Of a stretch of DNA of 64,000 nt, positions 50,300 to 59,311 are shown piece after piece. Source of the stretch: Bacteroidia bacterium (GTDB lineage Bacteria > Bacteroidota > Bacteroidia > CAIKAF01). The notes below the pieces were generated by a model that worked only from the letters and a program-made list of their open reading frames with translations, was not told where the DNA came from and made no database searches. Made by a program: the position numbers and the translations under genes. Position 1 is the stretch's first letter. Every line of letters begins with the position of its first letter. Location of the stretch: positions 1 to 64,000 of the forward strand of contig JAUHWY010000011.1 of the NCBI GenBank assembly GCA_030427255.1. The letters run 5' to 3'.

Positions 50300-53200
50300 A
50301 TGCAAAACTGCCTTTCAAAACTCTACCTTTTCTCTTTTTTATTGGCTATGCTTTCCTGTTCCGGAGAGGAATCCAAAGAATTCGCCGATGTAGATCCTGC
50401 ATTTGCAACCTATGTGCAGGCCTTTTCTTCGGGGTATCAGTCTCGAAAAAATCCCATTACGGTGCGTTTTCATAAGCCTCCAGAAAAGGCCGCTTCCGTG
50501 GAAGACTTAAATGCGCTTTGGGAAATACGTCCTGCTATTCCGGGAAAGGCACGGTGGAAAGATTCCAGAACCTTAATTTGGGAGCCTGAAGCCCCACTTC
50601 CTTCCGCTACGCGCTATTCTATTTCCCTTGATTTGGACGCCCTTATGGAGGTGAAGTCAGGCTTGGAAACCTTTAGTTTTGACATGCAAACCTACACCAT
50701 GACGGTGGGCTTTTCTCAGGGTAATTTGGAAAGCAAAAGGGAAGATAATTATCAGTGGAACAGCTATAAAGCAGTGCTTGAAAGCTCCGACTGGTTGTCC
50801 GAGGAGGAGATTCAAAACGCCTTTGCAGCCAGCCAAAACGGTCGAAACCTCTCGGTGCGCTGGGAACGACACCTGCAAGGAAAACTCCATAGCTTTGTTT
50901 TAGACAGCATTGAGCGTAAAGAAGAGGCAGGGACCGTGCAATGTGCTGTCCAAGGTGCATCCATCGGCATGGAGGAGGATGTGGAGCACAGCTTTTCCAT
51001 TCCTTCCATTTTTGACTTTTTTGTGACCCAGGCCGAGGCCATTTCCGGTGAGGAGGGCATGATTCGTATTCATTTTAGCGACCCCCTCGACCGGAGCCAA
51101 GAGTTTGAGGGAAAGGTGCTTCTTTCTTCCGGTTCACCTTCCGGTTTCTTTTGCTATGGACATACGCTTGACATCCGCAGCGACCGCTTGCTCCGCGGCG
51201 AAATTACCGTAGAGCTAACCAAAAGCATTCGAAACAGCATGGGCAATCCGCTCAAATTGGCCTTTTCGCAAACCTTAAGTTTTGAACAAGAAAAACCCGC
51301 CTTAAGACCTATTGGCAAAGGCTTTATTCTCCCAACCGAAGGAGAAGTCTTTTATCCTTTTGAGGCCGTGAATCTTAAAGCGGTTCACTTAAAAGTCCTA
51401 GAAATAAAGGAGCAAAATCTACACCAGTTTTTTCAGGTAAATGCCCTTGGCGAAGAAGAGCAACTCAATCGGGTAGCTCGGCAAGTGGTTTCCAAAACCA
51501 TTCCTTTGCCCCACGAACATCCTAAAGAATTGGCCGCTTGGAAACGTTACCACATTAACCTAGGCGACTTGTTAAATACCAAAGAAGGATCCGTTTTTCA
51601 AGTGGTGCTTGGTTTTGGACCCCAAATGACCACCTTAGCCTGCAGCTCAGAATCCGAGGGGAATTTAAGAGAAATAGACGATGCATCGGCCAACCCATGG
51701 GTAGCCTGGAAGGAGGAGGACGAAGCATTTGACAGTTGGGGATATTCCATGGATTTGTTGGGAGAAAACCGCTACTACAGCGATCCGGATTACAATTGGA
51801 ACGAACGAGAGAACCCCTGCAACCCGGCCTATTATACTATGGGAAGGTTCTTATCGCGAGCCTTGCTGGTGTCGCGCCTCGGACTTTCGGCACACCAAAC
51901 CCCGCACCAAAGCTTTTTATTTGTGACCACCGACCTAATCACCGGAGAAGCACGGTCAGCAGCCCAAATTCAGGTCTTTGATTTTCAAAAGAATCTATTG
52001 TTTGAATCCACCACCAACGGCGATGGTTTTGTGGAATGGCCGGCCAAGGTAAAAGCCAGACCTTTTTTGGTAAGTGCCAGCCATCAAGGCTCTAAGGCCT
52101 ATTTGAGGCTAACCGGAAACGATGCGGTAGACCTGAGCTTTTTTCCGGTGGAAGGGAGCCAAAGTGCCTTGGGGGGCACCAAAATCTTTACCTATACGGA
52201 ACGTGGTGTACGCAGACCCGGCGACAGCATTTTTGTGGGCTGTATTATTGAGGACCGACAAGCGTTTTTGCCGGAGGGACTACCCGTAGTGCTTGAATTG
52301 CGTGGCCCTGAGAACCAAGAACTGCTCAAACTGGTGGAACCTCTGCCTAAAGACGGACACCTTATGTTTCGCTTTGCCACTGCAGCTGATGCGCCCACCG
52401 GAAACTACCGAGCAAGCATTCAGGCGGGCCCCTTAAGCACCGTGCGTAGTTTGTTGGTAGAGACGGTGAAACCCAACCGATTGGCCATAGAAACCCGTGC
52501 GCCCTCAGTCCTGCATGCCGAGGCACGTTTAAAAATCAATGCCCAGTGGCTGCATGGAGCACCCGCCGGCAGGCTTAAAACCGATGTGTTGATTGATTTC
52601 AGCAACGACTACAATCCCTTTGCTCAATGGAAAGGTTTCCATTTCCCTGCATTGCCTAGCCATGAAACACCGGCTGAAATGGAGCTTTTTGAAGGAAGCT
52701 TAAGGGAAGATGGTGCGGTGGAAATCCCTTTGTCCAACCTTAGCGATATCAGCGATTTGCCTTTAAAGGCCTCCGTTCAAATTAAAGTGTACGAACCTTC
52801 GGGCAATTTCTCTACCGACAAGCTGGTGCTTCCCATGCGCAATGCCAAAACCTATCCGGGCCTTAAATTGCCCAAGGAAGCGGAATCTTGGGAGGGACTT
52901 AAGGCCGGACAGAAGTATCCTTTTCAATTGGTATTGTTGAACCGTGAGGGCATGCCCAAAGCGGGCAGGCTTCGTTTGCAAGTGGCAAAATTAGAAGAGG
53001 TTTGGTGGTGGGATGTATATTCTTACGGCGATGGTAACTACCGCAGCCGTAAGGTGCAACGCCCTTTTTACTCCGAAATAATTCAGGTGAGCGAAAGCCA
53101 AAAATCAGTAGCTATTGCATTCCCTGAACAGGCCTACGGAGCCTATGAGGTAAAGCTTACCGAACTTAATTCAGGTCGAAGTGCCGAAGCTTGGGTCTAC

Positions 53201-55822
53201 GTTAGAAACAGCCGATATGCCGAACGAGGCGAAGGAAATGAACAAATTTCACTCCTGGACCTAAGCCCCTCCAAAAGTGACTACAAGGTTGGAGATAAAC
53301 TCCAATTAAACATGGCGTCTTCCCAAGCGGCATCTGTTCTGGTTTTGGTAGAAAACAGCAGAGGCATTTTGCATAAAGCATGGGTACGACCCTCGGAGCT
53401 TTCTTCTTTTAGCCATACACTAAGTGAGGCAGCGGCACCTAACGTGTTTGTCAGTGCCTGGGCTTTTTTGCCGCATAAGGCCACCCTAAACGGAAGTCCT
53501 GCACGACTTCTGGGCATGTGCAATGTGCCGGTTTTGCATCCAAATGCAGCCCTGAAACCAAAGATTGATGCCCCGGAAGAAGTAAGGCCTTCTGAAAGTT
53601 TCCAAGTTCAAGTGAGCGAGGCCAACGGAATGGCAATGTCCTACAGCATTGCTTTGGTTGATCAAGGCTTACTTAGTCTTACCCGCTTTAAAACTCCGGA
53701 TCCTTTTGCCCACTTTTTTGCTCCGGAAGCTTTTGCCGGAAAAAAATGGGACATGTACGATAAGGTAATGCAGGCCTTTTCTTTAGACCACTCCAAGGCT
53801 CTTTTAACCGGTGGAGACGCTGCCATTGATCCTGATGCAGCCTCAAAAGCTAGACGTTTTGAACCGGTGGTCCGGGTTCTTGGACCCTTTAACTTACCCA
53901 AGGGTTCTACGCAAAAGCACCGGTTTAACCTCCCCAATTATATGGGCAAACTCCGACTCATGGTGGTGGCGCATGCCAAACCCGGAAGCTATGGCTCTAC
54001 GGAAAAATACGTGAAGGTGAGCCAACCTTTAATGGCCTTAGGTACTTTGCCCAGAGTGTTGCGAACCAACGAAACTACCCGTGTTCCGGTCACCGTTTTT
54101 GCCGGTAAGCCCGGTATTGGACGCGTTAAAGCAAGAATAAAACTGGAAGGCCCACTGGAATTGGTGGGATCGGCAGAACAAGAAATTGAGTTCCGGGAGG
54201 CGGGAGAAAAAACCATTTTCTTTGAAGTAAAGGCAAAGGAGCAAGTGGGTAAAGCCCAGCTTTCCGTGCATTTAAAAGCCTCCGGACAACAAGCCGAATG
54301 GAGCAGTCCCTTGTCCATTAGTTATACTTCTGCCCCTGTGCGCCATTCCATGGCACGGGTATTGGCTCCGGGTGAGTCCATAATGCTTCGCCCCGATTTT
54401 GTTGGAATCCCTAAAACCCGTCAGTTTTCTATTTCTGCTTCTTGCGCACCTCCCATTCATTTGGAGGAACATTTGGATTATTTATTGACTTACCCTTATG
54501 GCTGCACCGAGCAAATCAGTAGCAAGCTTCTTGCCCAGCTAGCTTTGCCCAAGTTGCTGGAGCTTTCCAACAAGGAACAGGCCCAATGGAAGTTTTCGGT
54601 ACAGCAGGGCTTGGAAAGTCTAAGCTTAAGGCAATCTTCCGATGGAGGGATTAAGTACTGGCCAGGCCAAAGCTATTCCGACTACTGGGCTTCTTTCCAT
54701 GCCGGCTTAGCCATGTTGACAGCTCAGGAGCAAGGCTTTGTAACTCACCTAGGTGCTTTGCAAGCCCTCTTGGAATATGGAAAACAGGAAAGTGGACGCT
54801 TCAGGTTCGATCCCCGCAAGCCATCCGAAACCCTGAGCCAGGCGCAATGGTTGTTTTTGTTGGCTAAAGCAGGAAAACCCAATGTTAGTGCCATGAACTA
54901 TTTAAGGGATAGGCCCTTGCAAGATGCCGGTACTTTAATGTTTTTAGGTGCTGCTTATGCCTTGTCCGGCAATCAAAGCCAATCCCAAAGTCTGCTTCTT
55001 CAGGCGGGTAGAACCGGCAGCACCAATTGGAGATCAAACCTTATGGACCAGAGGGCTTTGGCTTTAATCATTGGCCAAAAAATGGGAGCTAAAGACCTTG
55101 TTCAACAGCAATTGATGGCAATTTCGGAGGATCTTTCGGGAGGGCAATGGCACCCCACCTTTTCGAGGGCTTTGGCCCTTCATGCCGTGGCCGATAGGAT
55201 GCACTCAACGGCAGGAGCTAAACCCTCCATGGCATTGGTGTGGAATGGCACCCAAGAGGCGTTGAGCTCAAATGAAGTTTTGCTGCGCAAGGACTTTGGA
55301 GGGCAGAACTTGGAGCAGGGCGTGCGCATCACCAATACCTCCGGGGCTACCTTGTTTGTGCATGGATTGGTAGAAGAGGTGCCTTATCCCGGGCGCGAGC
55401 CTGAAATCAGCAAAGGCTTCTCGGTGAACACCCGCTTCTTATCCATAAACCGAAAACCCATAGACGTAAAACGCCTGAGCTCCGGCACGGATTTTATTAT
55501 GGAACTAAAGCTAGAATACCTAGGTCTTGAACCCCATCTCAGCCATGTAGTATGGAATCAATGGATTCCTTCCGGATGGGAAATACGCAACAAAAGAGGG
55601 ATGGCCACCAATGCCTACAATTTCTATCAAGACATTCGCGACGATCGGGTGTTTACCGCGTTTGATTTGCAGAAGGCTCGGTCTTCTACTTTAGAAATTC
55701 ATTTAACGGCTACCTATCCCGGAAGCTATGTGTTGCCGGGAACAATGGTGGAGGCCATGTATTTGCCGAATTATCGGTACCAAAGCAAAAGCAGTAGGAT
55801 AGAAGTATTTGCAGAAGATTAA
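50300..55822 (+). CDS. Alpha-2-macroglobulin family lipoprotein
   Basis: 1840 aa. Lipobox LLAMLSC (Cys20). Successive MG-type beta domains in the first 1100 residues (for example RGVRRPGDSIFVGCIIEDRQ), a bait-like stretch, then a thioester domain with YPYGCTEQIS (Cys about 1402; C-x-E-Q) and the terpene-cyclase-like helical fold around it. Bacterial A2Ms trap foreign proteases in the periplasm or at the surface. The usual partner PbpC is not next to it; instead a DNA glycosylase gene follows after two bases. Confidence 0.93.
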   Translation: MQNCLSKLYLFSFLLAMLSCSGEESKEFADVDPAFATYVQAFSSGYQSRKNPITVRFHKPPEKAASVEDLNALWEIRPAIPGKARWKDSRTLIWEPEAPLPSATRYSISLDLDALMEVKSGLETFSFDMQTYTMTVGFSQGNLESKREDNYQWNSYKAVLESSDWLSEEEIQNAFAASQNGRNLSVRWERHLQGKLHSFVLDSIERKEEAGTVQCAVQGASIGMEEDVEHSFSIPSIFDFFVTQAEAISGEEGMIRIHFSDPLDRSQEFEGKVLLSSGSPSGFFCYGHTLDIRSDRLLRGEITVELTKSIRNSMGNPLKLAFSQTLSFEQEKPALRPIGKGFILPTEGEVFYPFEAVNLKAVHLKVLEIKEQNLHQFFQVNALGEEEQLNRVARQVVSKTIPLPHEHPKELAAWKRYHINLGDLLNTKEGSVFQVVLGFGPQMTTLACSSESEGNLREIDDASANPWVAWKEEDEAFDSWGYSMDLLGENRYYSDPDYNWNERENPCNPAYYTMGRFLSRALLVSRLGLSAHQTPHQSFLFVTTDLITGEARSAAQIQVFDFQKNLLFESTTNGDGFVEWPAKVKARPFLVSASHQGSKAYLRLTGNDAVDLSFFPVEGSQSALGGTKIFTYTERGVRRPGDSIFVGCIIEDRQAFLPEGLPVVLELRGPENQELLKLVEPLPKDGHLMFRFATAADAPTGNYRASIQAGPLSTVRSLLVETVKPNRLAIETRAPSVLHAEARLKINAQWLHGAPAGRLKTDVLIDFSNDYNPFAQWKGFHFPALPSHETPAEMELFEGSLREDGAVEIPLSNLSDISDLPLKASVQIKVYEPSGNFSTDKLVLPMRNAKTYPGLKLPKEAESWEGLKAGQKYPFQLVLLNREGMPKAGRLRLQVAKLEEVWWWDVYSYGDGNYRSRKVQRPFYSEIIQVSESQKSVAIAFPEQAYGAYEVKLTELNSGRSAEAWVYVRNSRYAERGEGNEQISLLDLSPSKSDYKVGDKLQLNMASSQAASVLVLVENSRGILHKAWVRPSELSSFSHTLSEAAAPNVFVSAWAFLPHKATLNGSPARLLGMCNVPVLHPNAALKPKIDAPEEVRPSESFQVQVSEANGMAMSYSIALVDQGLLSLTRFKTPDPFAHFFAPEAFAGKKWDMYDKVMQAFSLDHSKALLTGGDAAIDPDAASKARRFEPVVRVLGPFNLPKGSTQKHRFNLPNYMGKLRLMVVAHAKPGSYGSTEKYVKVSQPLMALGTLPRVLRTNETTRVPVTVFAGKPGIGRVKARIKLEGPLELVGSAEQEIEFREAGEKTIFFEVKAKEQVGKAQLSVHLKASGQQAEWSSPLSISYTSAPVRHSMARVLAPGESIMLRPDFVGIPKTRQFSISASCAPPIHLEEHLDYLLTYPYGCTEQISSKLLAQLALPKLLELSNKEQAQWKFSVQQGLESLSLRQSSDGGIKYWPGQSYSDYWASFHAGLAMLTAQEQGFVTHLGALQALLEYGKQESGRFRFDPRKPSETLSQAQWLFLLAKAGKPNVSAMNYLRDRPLQDAGTLMFLGAAYALSGNQSQSQSLLLQAGRTGSTNWRSNLMDQRALALIIGQKMGAKDLVQQQLMAISEDLSGGQWHPTFSRALALHAVADRMHSTAGAKPSMALVWNGTQEALSSNEVLLRKDFGGQNLEQGVRITNTSGATLFVHGLVEEVPYPGREPEISKGFSVNTRFLSINRKPIDVKRLSSGTDFIMELKLEYLGLEPHLSHVVWNQWIPSGWEIRNKRGMATNAYNFYQDIRDDRVFTAFDLQKARSSTLEIHLTATYPGSYVLPGTMVEAMYLPNYRYQSKSSRIEVFAED

Positions 55823-55824
55823 CC

Positions 55825-56397
55825 ATGGTAAATTCCAAGCTTTTCTTAGCAAGCGAAGACGTTTGCTCTTTGGCGAAAGAACTTCTGGGAAAAGAATTGT
55901 TGGTTTATTCTCCTCAGGGCCTTTGCTCAGGCATCATTTGCGAAACAGAAGCCTATGCCGGTGCAAGCGATAGGGCCTCACATGCCTGGAACAACCGAAG
56001 AACTCCCCGGACAGAAACTATGTTTGGTCCACCCGGCACAGCCTATGTGTATCTATGTTATGGCATGCATTGGTTGTTCAATATCGTTACCGGCCCAAGG
56101 GAGGTTCCTCATGCCGTGCTCATTCGTGCGGTTTGGCCTAAGCAAGGCTTGGAACTCATGGAAATGCGCCGAAAAATAAAGGCTACGGCCCCTGATTTCA
56201 GCAATGGCCCGGCCAAGTTAACTAAGGCTTTGGGGATTGACGGTTCCTTAAATGGAAAAGCCATGCATCCGCAATCTTGGTTTTTGAAAGAGACGGACTA
56301 TCGCCCTCAACACATTGCTTGTGGACCAAGAATCGGTATTGATTATGCCGGTGATGCCAAGCATTATCCCTACCGGTATTGGTTGCCAAACAGGTGA
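55825..56397 (+). CDS. 3-methyladenine DNA glycosylase (AAG/MPG family)
   Basis: 190 aa. Hallmarks of the family: ELLGKELLVY, GIICETEAYAG (catalytic Glu), DRASHAW, MFGPPGTAYVYLCYGMHWLFN and NGPAKLTKALGID, ending RIGIDYAGD. Removes alkylated purines. It starts two bases after the A2M stop, so it is probably co-expressed with it. Confidence 0.95.
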   Translation: MVNSKLFLASEDVCSLAKELLGKELLVYSPQGLCSGIICETEAYAGASDRASHAWNNRRTPRTETMFGPPGTAYVYLCYGMHWLFNIVTGPREVPHAVLIRAVWPKQGLELMEMRRKIKATAPDFSNGPAKLTKALGIDGSLNGKAMHPQSWFLKETDYRPQHIACGPRIGIDYAGDAKHYPYRYWLPNR

Positions 56398-56412
56398 TGC
56401 TTAGAGCTTATC

Positions 56413-56739
56413 GAGGCCGTTGACGCGTTGTGTTTTCAAGACACAGTTCCTGACCGAATCGTCAGGGGTCTTTGAAACCGACCGCAGCGTCGGTTCGAAT
56501 TAAGGCACGGTCAAATTGAAAGTCCACTGACGCTGCGGTCAGGGCAGGCCGGAGTTTACTGATTGTAAATGAGGACCCCTGACGCTTCGGTCAGGATAAA
56601 AAACTTGAGATTTGGCCGTAACGCAGACCCTGACGTTCCTGTCAGGGTTTATAATCCTGACCGCAGCGTCAGGGAAGAAGTCCCTGACCGAAGCGTCAGG
56701 GCAGGATCGCCGCCAGAATAGCAACGCGTCAACGGTCTC
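56413..56739 (+). mobile_element. MITE copy 3 (long form, 327 bp)
   Basis: TIRs GAGGCCGTTGACGCGTTG and CAACGCGTCAACGGTCTC. TTATC flanks it on both sides (56408-56412, 56740-56744), a 5-bp target duplication; the right copy includes the stop codon of the next gene. Relative to copy 1 it has four insertions (56441-56495, 56526-56553, 56576-56601, 56636-56707) that carry seven CTGAC...GTCAG-type palindromes. No ORF. Confidence 0.9.
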
Positions 56740-58170
56740 TTATCGTTGAATACGCAGCTTTTGCCTTTGCACAACTCCCTGTGCATCTACCCATTCCAAT
56801 ATATAGTGGCCGTTGGGCCAATCCATGGGAAGGGAAAGCGAGGCATTTTCTGCCGGAGGTTTGGAGCTTTCCCAAAGCAGCCTACCCGATGCGGTAAATA
56901 TCCGTATTTGCTTAGGAAGGGCCCCCGTGGGTGGATTCAGGCTTTGGTTGGCAGGGTTTGGATACCAAAAATGGGCTTCTTCCATGTGCTGAGGCACAGA
57001 CAAGACCAAACCGGATTGAAAAATACCCGGCATAAGGCTGTCCAAACCGCTGCGCCATACAAAGTGGCGGTCTCCTTCGCTGCCTGAAACCACAGCTTTT
57101 CGATCCACTGGATTCCAATACAAACCTTGGCCTATACTCACTTGGTTTCGGGGAAACCAATGAATGGCCGCCTCCTCAAAATCCATATTCATGGTCAACA
57201 GGTAGGGCGAAACAGGACCTGCATTGGGATAGCTGGCGGTATAACCGGTTACCAACAAGGTGTCGTTACCCAGCCACTCGGCCTGAAAACCGGCATCGGT
57301 GCCGCTTTCGCCCACATAACCATAGCGCTTTACCTGTCCGTTTTCATTTAAACGAACTACAAATAAGTCAAAGGCAAAGCCTTGATTGGTGGTTGACTCT
57401 CCAATCAAGAAAATATCGCCTTGGCTATGTGCCAATAAGGTTTGATTCCCGTTTACGTTTTGATCGGTAATAAGCCGCTGCCACTTGAATTGACCCAAGG
57501 AATCCAAAGCCACCACCATATTTCCGTAACTGCCCAAAAGCACATCTCCGCTGAGCAGCCAAAAACCTTGGGGGTGCCAAGCCAAGCCTTGTCCTACATC
57601 GTTTTGGGTATCTCCTCCAAAAAACTCCCACAACTTGGCACCGGAGCCATCTGTGGCATAAAGCCATAGGTCGTTGTCGTTTCCTCCGGGGCGGGTGTGG
57701 GTACCCAACCAAGCTAAGCTACCGTTAGGGGCTTCCATTACCCGCTTAAAGGAGGCATTGCCTAGGGGAGCGGTAATGGTTTTGGTCCAAAGGGTATCCA
57801 ATTGTGGGTTTAAGCGCGCCATCCAAGCTCGGGAGCTGCCTTGGGCATTGTACCAAAGTCCTGCCAAGGCATAATCGCCGTTGCTAAGCTTGGCAACAGC
57901 ACCGGGAGCTGCATTTCCGGGAACTTCAATATGCTTAATGGTCAGCGTTTGAAGCTGGGCGTCTAGTACATACAAGCAAAACAGGTCTTGGTTGGGCTGC
58001 TGAACCGGACGTTCCGCACCAAAAAACACATAATGGCCGGCTTGTGACCCTTCTACCAGATTTCGACCAATGCAATTGCCCTGATCCGGCCCAAAAACAC
58101 GGTGTTGTGCAGGCAAATCAGCGCTTAGGCTTGCAAAAAGAAAACAAACAATGCCTATAAACTTATTCAT
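56740..58170 (-). CDS. T9SS cargo protein with type A sorting domain
   Basis: 476 aa with a signal peptide (MNKFIGIVCFLFASLSADLPAQ). The body has repeated GDYALAGLW / DIFLIGEST / TLLVTGYT strands that look like a beta-propeller of delta-60-type repeats. The last 75 residues (FWYPNPANQSLN ... IFTASGRLLW ... GHYILEWVDAQG ... LRIQR) are a type A sorting domain. Surface-attached or secreted, role unknown. The start overlaps the VanY gene stop by 8 bases. Confidence 0.85.
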   Translation of the reverse strand: MNKFIGIVCFLFASLSADLPAQHRVFGPDQGNCIGRNLVEGSQAGHYVFFGAERPVQQPNQDLFCLYVLDAQLQTLTIKHIEVPGNAAPGAVAKLSNGDYALAGLWYNAQGSSRAWMARLNPQLDTLWTKTITAPLGNASFKRVMEAPNGSLAWLGTHTRPGGNDNDLWLYATDGSGAKLWEFFGGDTQNDVGQGLAWHPQGFWLLSGDVLLGSYGNMVVALDSLGQFKWQRLITDQNVNGNQTLLAHSQGDIFLIGESTTNQGFAFDLFVVRLNENGQVKRYGYVGESGTDAGFQAEWLGNDTLLVTGYTASYPNAGPVSPYLLTMNMDFEEAAIHWFPRNQVSIGQGLYWNPVDRKAVVSGSEGDRHFVWRSGLDSLMPGIFQSGLVLSVPQHMEEAHFWYPNPANQSLNPPTGALPKQIRIFTASGRLLWESSKPPAENASLSLPMDWPNGHYILEWVDAQGVVQRQKLRIQR

Positions 58171-58915
58171 AACACATTGGGTTTAGGCCCTCCACATAGG
58201 CGGCCACCATGCCAATGCTCGGCGCACTCTCCGCCCCGGCAAAGCCTTGAATGTCGTGGTCGCTTAGTAAATCAGCATACATTTTGGTTAGAGGAGCCGC
58301 TAATGGCATGTAAGACCAATGCCACTTTTCCTCTTCATAGCCGCTAGGTCGACGGTTTCCTTTGCGGCTGTAAGGCTGGCAAAACCCATACCCGGCAGCG
58401 TGTTTTTGGAGCCAGGCATACTCACTTTTGCCGGGCTCTTTTAAAAAATAGCTGTCGTTTAAATTGTTGATATCAAAATCGGTGCCCCAATGGTGCCGCG
58501 ATGTGCCCGGCATGGAAGAATACCTTAAAATAAACAAAGCACGCGCTTTGGCCTCAGGATGAGACTTGGGCAAAAACTTACCCTCCACTTTTCGCTTACC
58601 GGTCCATTTGGCTTCCCAAATCGATTTTTGGCGGTAAAAACTACGCGTAGCACTTATGATCTTTAATCTAACTCCATCTTTTTCAGCCGCTTTTGCCATT
58701 TCTACAAAGGCCGTAAGGGCCTCTTTTCGCAAATAGTGGCCGGAACGATCGGCGTAGGCTGCAGGCACTTCCGCAAACCAGTCCGGATGCTCCGAAGCCT
58801 CAAATTTGCCCTGCAAATAGTGCGCCGTATCTATTTTTTCAGGTATGGGGCTCAGCGGCATTTGACTGTGCACCATCAACAGGGTGCTCATGCATAAATC
58901 AAGAATAAAGTGCAT
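58163..58915 (-). CDS. VanY-type D-alanyl-D-alanine carboxypeptidase
   Basis: 250 aa. Zn-site motifs SRHHWGTDFDI (H and D ligands) and EEKWHWSY (catalytic Glu-x-x-His) belong to peptidase family M15B. The N-terminus is weakly hydrophobic (MHFILDLCMSTLLMVHSQM) and may be a signal peptide. Trims the D-Ala-D-Ala end of peptidoglycan stems. Followed by the T9SS cargo gene with an 8-base overlap. Confidence 0.88.
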   Translation of the reverse strand: MHFILDLCMSTLLMVHSQMPLSPIPEKIDTAHYLQGKFEASEHPDWFAEVPAAYADRSGHYLRKEALTAFVEMAKAAEKDGVRLKIISATRSFYRQKSIWEAKWTGKRKVEGKFLPKSHPEAKARALFILRYSSMPGTSRHHWGTDFDINNLNDSYFLKEPGKSEYAWLQKHAAGYGFCQPYSRKGNRRPSGYEEEKWHWSYMPLAAPLTKMYADLLSDHDIQGFAGAESAPSIGMVAAYVEGLNPMCYE

Positions 58916-58980
58916 GCTCTAAGGTACATGTTTTTGCCCATTTTAGGGTGGTTTCTTCCCTAGTGGTCTGGGCAGCAGAC

Positions 58981-59014
58981 TGCTACAATTGTAGCATGTG
59001 CTACAATTGTAGCA
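58981..59014. promoter_or_regulatory. Two identical 16-bp perfect palindromes, 2 bp apart
   Basis: TGCTACAATTGTAGCA occurs at 58981-58996 and again at 58999-59014. Both are perfect palindromes, centres 18 bp apart, 66 bases upstream of the VanY start. Looks like a tandem operator; no regulator gene is adjacent. Confidence 0.6.
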
Positions 59015-59067
59015 GTTGCATGGTTTAATTGTTTTTTTGGCGGCCATATCCCGCTGTCTCAAGTAGT

Positions 59068-59190
59068 GCCTCAACCTCAGGCCATGGCTCCGGCGCTCCG
59101 GGGTCCCCCGAAACTTCGGGGGCCTCCTCGCTGCTCGGAGCCATTGGCCTTTGGTTTTCGGCAGCTACTTTGCTCCATCGGGGGCCGGGA
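59068..59190. repeat. GC-rich folded intergenic element E9
   Basis: Hairpin CCCCCGAA-AC-TTCGGGGG followed by CCTCCTC, the same position and flank as in E3 but with one base pair swapped. Confidence 0.65.
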
Positions 59191-59311
59191 ATCTACTAAG
59201 CTAGTAGCCTTTTGATTTAAAAGGGAATGGTTCCCCTTAAAAAGCCCTTGGGGGCGGTCTTTTCTTTGCATAGCCAAACAACCATTAACTTTACTCCCGC
59301 ATCTGTTGCTT

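Larger units (their letters stand above)
58916..59311. other. Divergent intergenic region with two identical palindromes and E9
   Basis: No gene. The palindrome pair at 58981-59014 is followed by GC-rich element E9. TAACTTTA at 59286-59293, one base from the -7 consensus, may serve the lipoprotein gene at 59312. Confidence 0.6.
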
